The notes under the pieces: model-generated
Database searches by the model: none
Told to the model about the DNA's origin: nothing
Seen by the model: the letters and a program-made list of their open reading frames with translations, nothing else
Made by a program: the position numbers and the translations under genes
Shown: piece after piece, positions 4,867 to 5,425 of the stretch
Layout of the letters: each line of letters opens with the position of its first letter
Position numbering within the stretch: position 1 is the stretch's first letter
DNA from: Promethearchaeota archaeon
GTDB taxonomy: Archaea; Asgardarchaeota; Lokiarchaeia; Sigynarchaeales; MK-D1
Length of the DNA stretch: 5,425 nucleotides
Direction of reading: 5' to 3'
Assembly: GCA_016839865.1 (NCBI GenBank)
Contig: JAEOTN010000512.1
Location: forward strand, 1 to 5,425

Positions 4867-5277
4867 ATGCCATATTTTATTGATACAAGTTTTTTCGTTG
4901 CCCTAAAAAATAAAATTGATGATTTTCATGGAAGGGCTGAAGAGATAGTTGCAGATATTTTAAATGATAAAATTGAAAGACCATATTGTTCGGATTATAT
5001 CTTGGATGAAGCTATTACAACTGTTCGAAGTGAAACAAAAAATCATGAAAAAGCTGTTGAGATTGGTAATATGATTATGAATTCTAAATATGTGAGCATG
5101 AAAAGAGTTGAGAATAACATAATTTCAAAAGCTTTTGAATCTTATAAACAATATAAGGATAAAGAGCTAAGTTTTACAGATTGGACTTGTATCCATTTTA
5201 TAGAACAAAAAGGATTAAGTGGTATAATTAGCTTTGATCATCATTTTGAACAAGTAGGTATACCCATGTTAAAATAA
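4867..5277 (+). CDS. vapC: VapC-like PIN-domain ribonuclease
   Basis: This 136-residue protein is the size of a typical VapC toxin and would be a magnesium-dependent endoribonuclease. Seen: YFIDTSFFVAL (3-13) gives D6; SDYILDEAITTVR (42-54) gives E48; ELSFTDWTCIHFIEQKG (100-116) gives D105; and ISFDHHFEQVGI gives D124. All four acidic PIN positions are present, so it should be active. The start ATG has no Shine-Dalgarno site, but a TATA box at 4825-4837 fits a near-leaderless message. Unusually, no VapB-like antitoxin gene lies before it, where VapB normally overlaps or abuts VapC, and the next gene downstream is on the other strand. It may be a solitary PIN protein, a toxin with a distant antitoxin, or an RNA-processing enzyme. 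The symbol reflects family, not proven toxicity. Confidence 0.88.
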   Translation: MPYFIDTSFFVALKNKIDDFHGRAEEIVADILNDKIERPYCSDYILDEAITTVRSETKNHEKAVEIGNMIMNSKYVSMKRVENNIISKAFESYKQYKDKELSFTDWTCIHFIEQKGLSGIISFDHHFEQVGIPMLK

Positions 5278-5282
5278 TGGAA

Positions 5283-5295
5283 ATTTTAAATTTTT
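5283..5295. terminator. Possible bidirectional T-run terminator
   Basis: ATTTTAAATTTTT gives T-runs on both strands in the 21-base gap between the convergent vapC-like gene and the minus-strand gene end. This placement suits shared termination, but AT-rich sequence makes chance matches common. Confidence 0.35.
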
Positions 5296-5298
5296 ACA

Positions 5299-5425
5299 TC
5301 AAGAATATACTATATTATCTATTTCAGAACTAAGTTCTTCAGTTCCTTCTCCCCAATCATCTGGTAATAAGAATGCTTTCAATATCGGATCCTGTAAAGA
5401 TTGTGGATTAAATTTTTTAAAGAAA
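5299..5425 (-). CDS. C-terminal end of an unrecognised protein (partial)
   Basis: On the minus strand the frame enters from beyond the right edge of the window and stops at TGA (5301-5299). The 41 visible residues include FFKKFNPQSL, then LLPDDWGEGTEELS, and end in DNIVYS. The mix of conserved-looking D, W, G, P and E residues and the absence of stops to the window edge suggest genuine coding. The family is not recognised and no function is proposed. It converges with the vapC-like gene with 21 bases between the two stop codons. Confidence 0.6.
   Translation of the reverse strand, partial: FFKKFNPQSLQDPILKAFLLPDDWGEGTEELSSEIDNIVYS

Noticed and set aside
4649..4873. 74-codon minus-strand frame over the GC-rich block, considered as an antitoxin gene
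   Set aside because: Its product is Arg-rich in the GC block and Lys/Ile/Phe-rich elsewhere, has no DNA-binding motif, and runs across the likely vapC promoter. Antitoxin genes normally lie on the same strand as the toxin.

Overview
The window looks archaeal, AT-rich and accessory. The archaeal evidence is ribosome-binding sites that use the GGTGAT core (839-845 and 2967-2974), TATA-like boxes about 35-45 bases before start codons (clearest at 4825-4837), and two PIN-domain genes of a kind common in archaea. The lineage cannot be fixed from the sequence. A low-GC archaeon, perhaps from a metagenome, is the best guess. There are no tRNA, rRNA, CRISPR or transposase genes.

Left part (1-2742) is a cluster of nuclease genes resembling a defence island. 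A DUF4268 protein with an apparent PD-(D/E)XK-like N-terminal motif (1-822, probably cut at its 5' end by the window edge) is followed after 28 bases by a ScoMcrA-type SRA-like/HNH endonuclease (851-1657). The pair reads as an operon. Facing it, with only 8 bases between stop codons, is a second HNH endonuclease (2742-1666, minus strand) with a DpnI-C-like winged helix. No DNA methyltransferase is visible, so modification-dependent (type IV-like) restriction is the most economical reading. This is inference. The minus-strand gene is clearly richer in GC than its neighbours, most of all in its N-terminal half, which suggests separate acquisition.

Middle part (2743-4358) starts with a divergent promoter region and then a two-gene unit. 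The first gene is an unrecognised 299-residue protein whose N-terminal region has a Panacea/DUF4065-like feel; its best start is TTG at 2979. The second is a PIN-domain ribonuclease with a basic tail (3921-4358). The layout suggests a toxin-antitoxin or other guarded-RNase module, not yet shown.

Right part (4359-5425) opens with about 508 bases without a credible gene. That stretch holds short degenerate tandem repeats, two perfect adjacent inverted repeats (4525-4549 and 4554-4579), a GC-rich block (4671-4720, about 74% GC by hand count) and a TATA-like promoter. A complete VapC-like PIN gene without an obvious antitoxin follows (4867-5277). The last 127 bases hold the C-terminal end of an unrecognised minus-strand gene.
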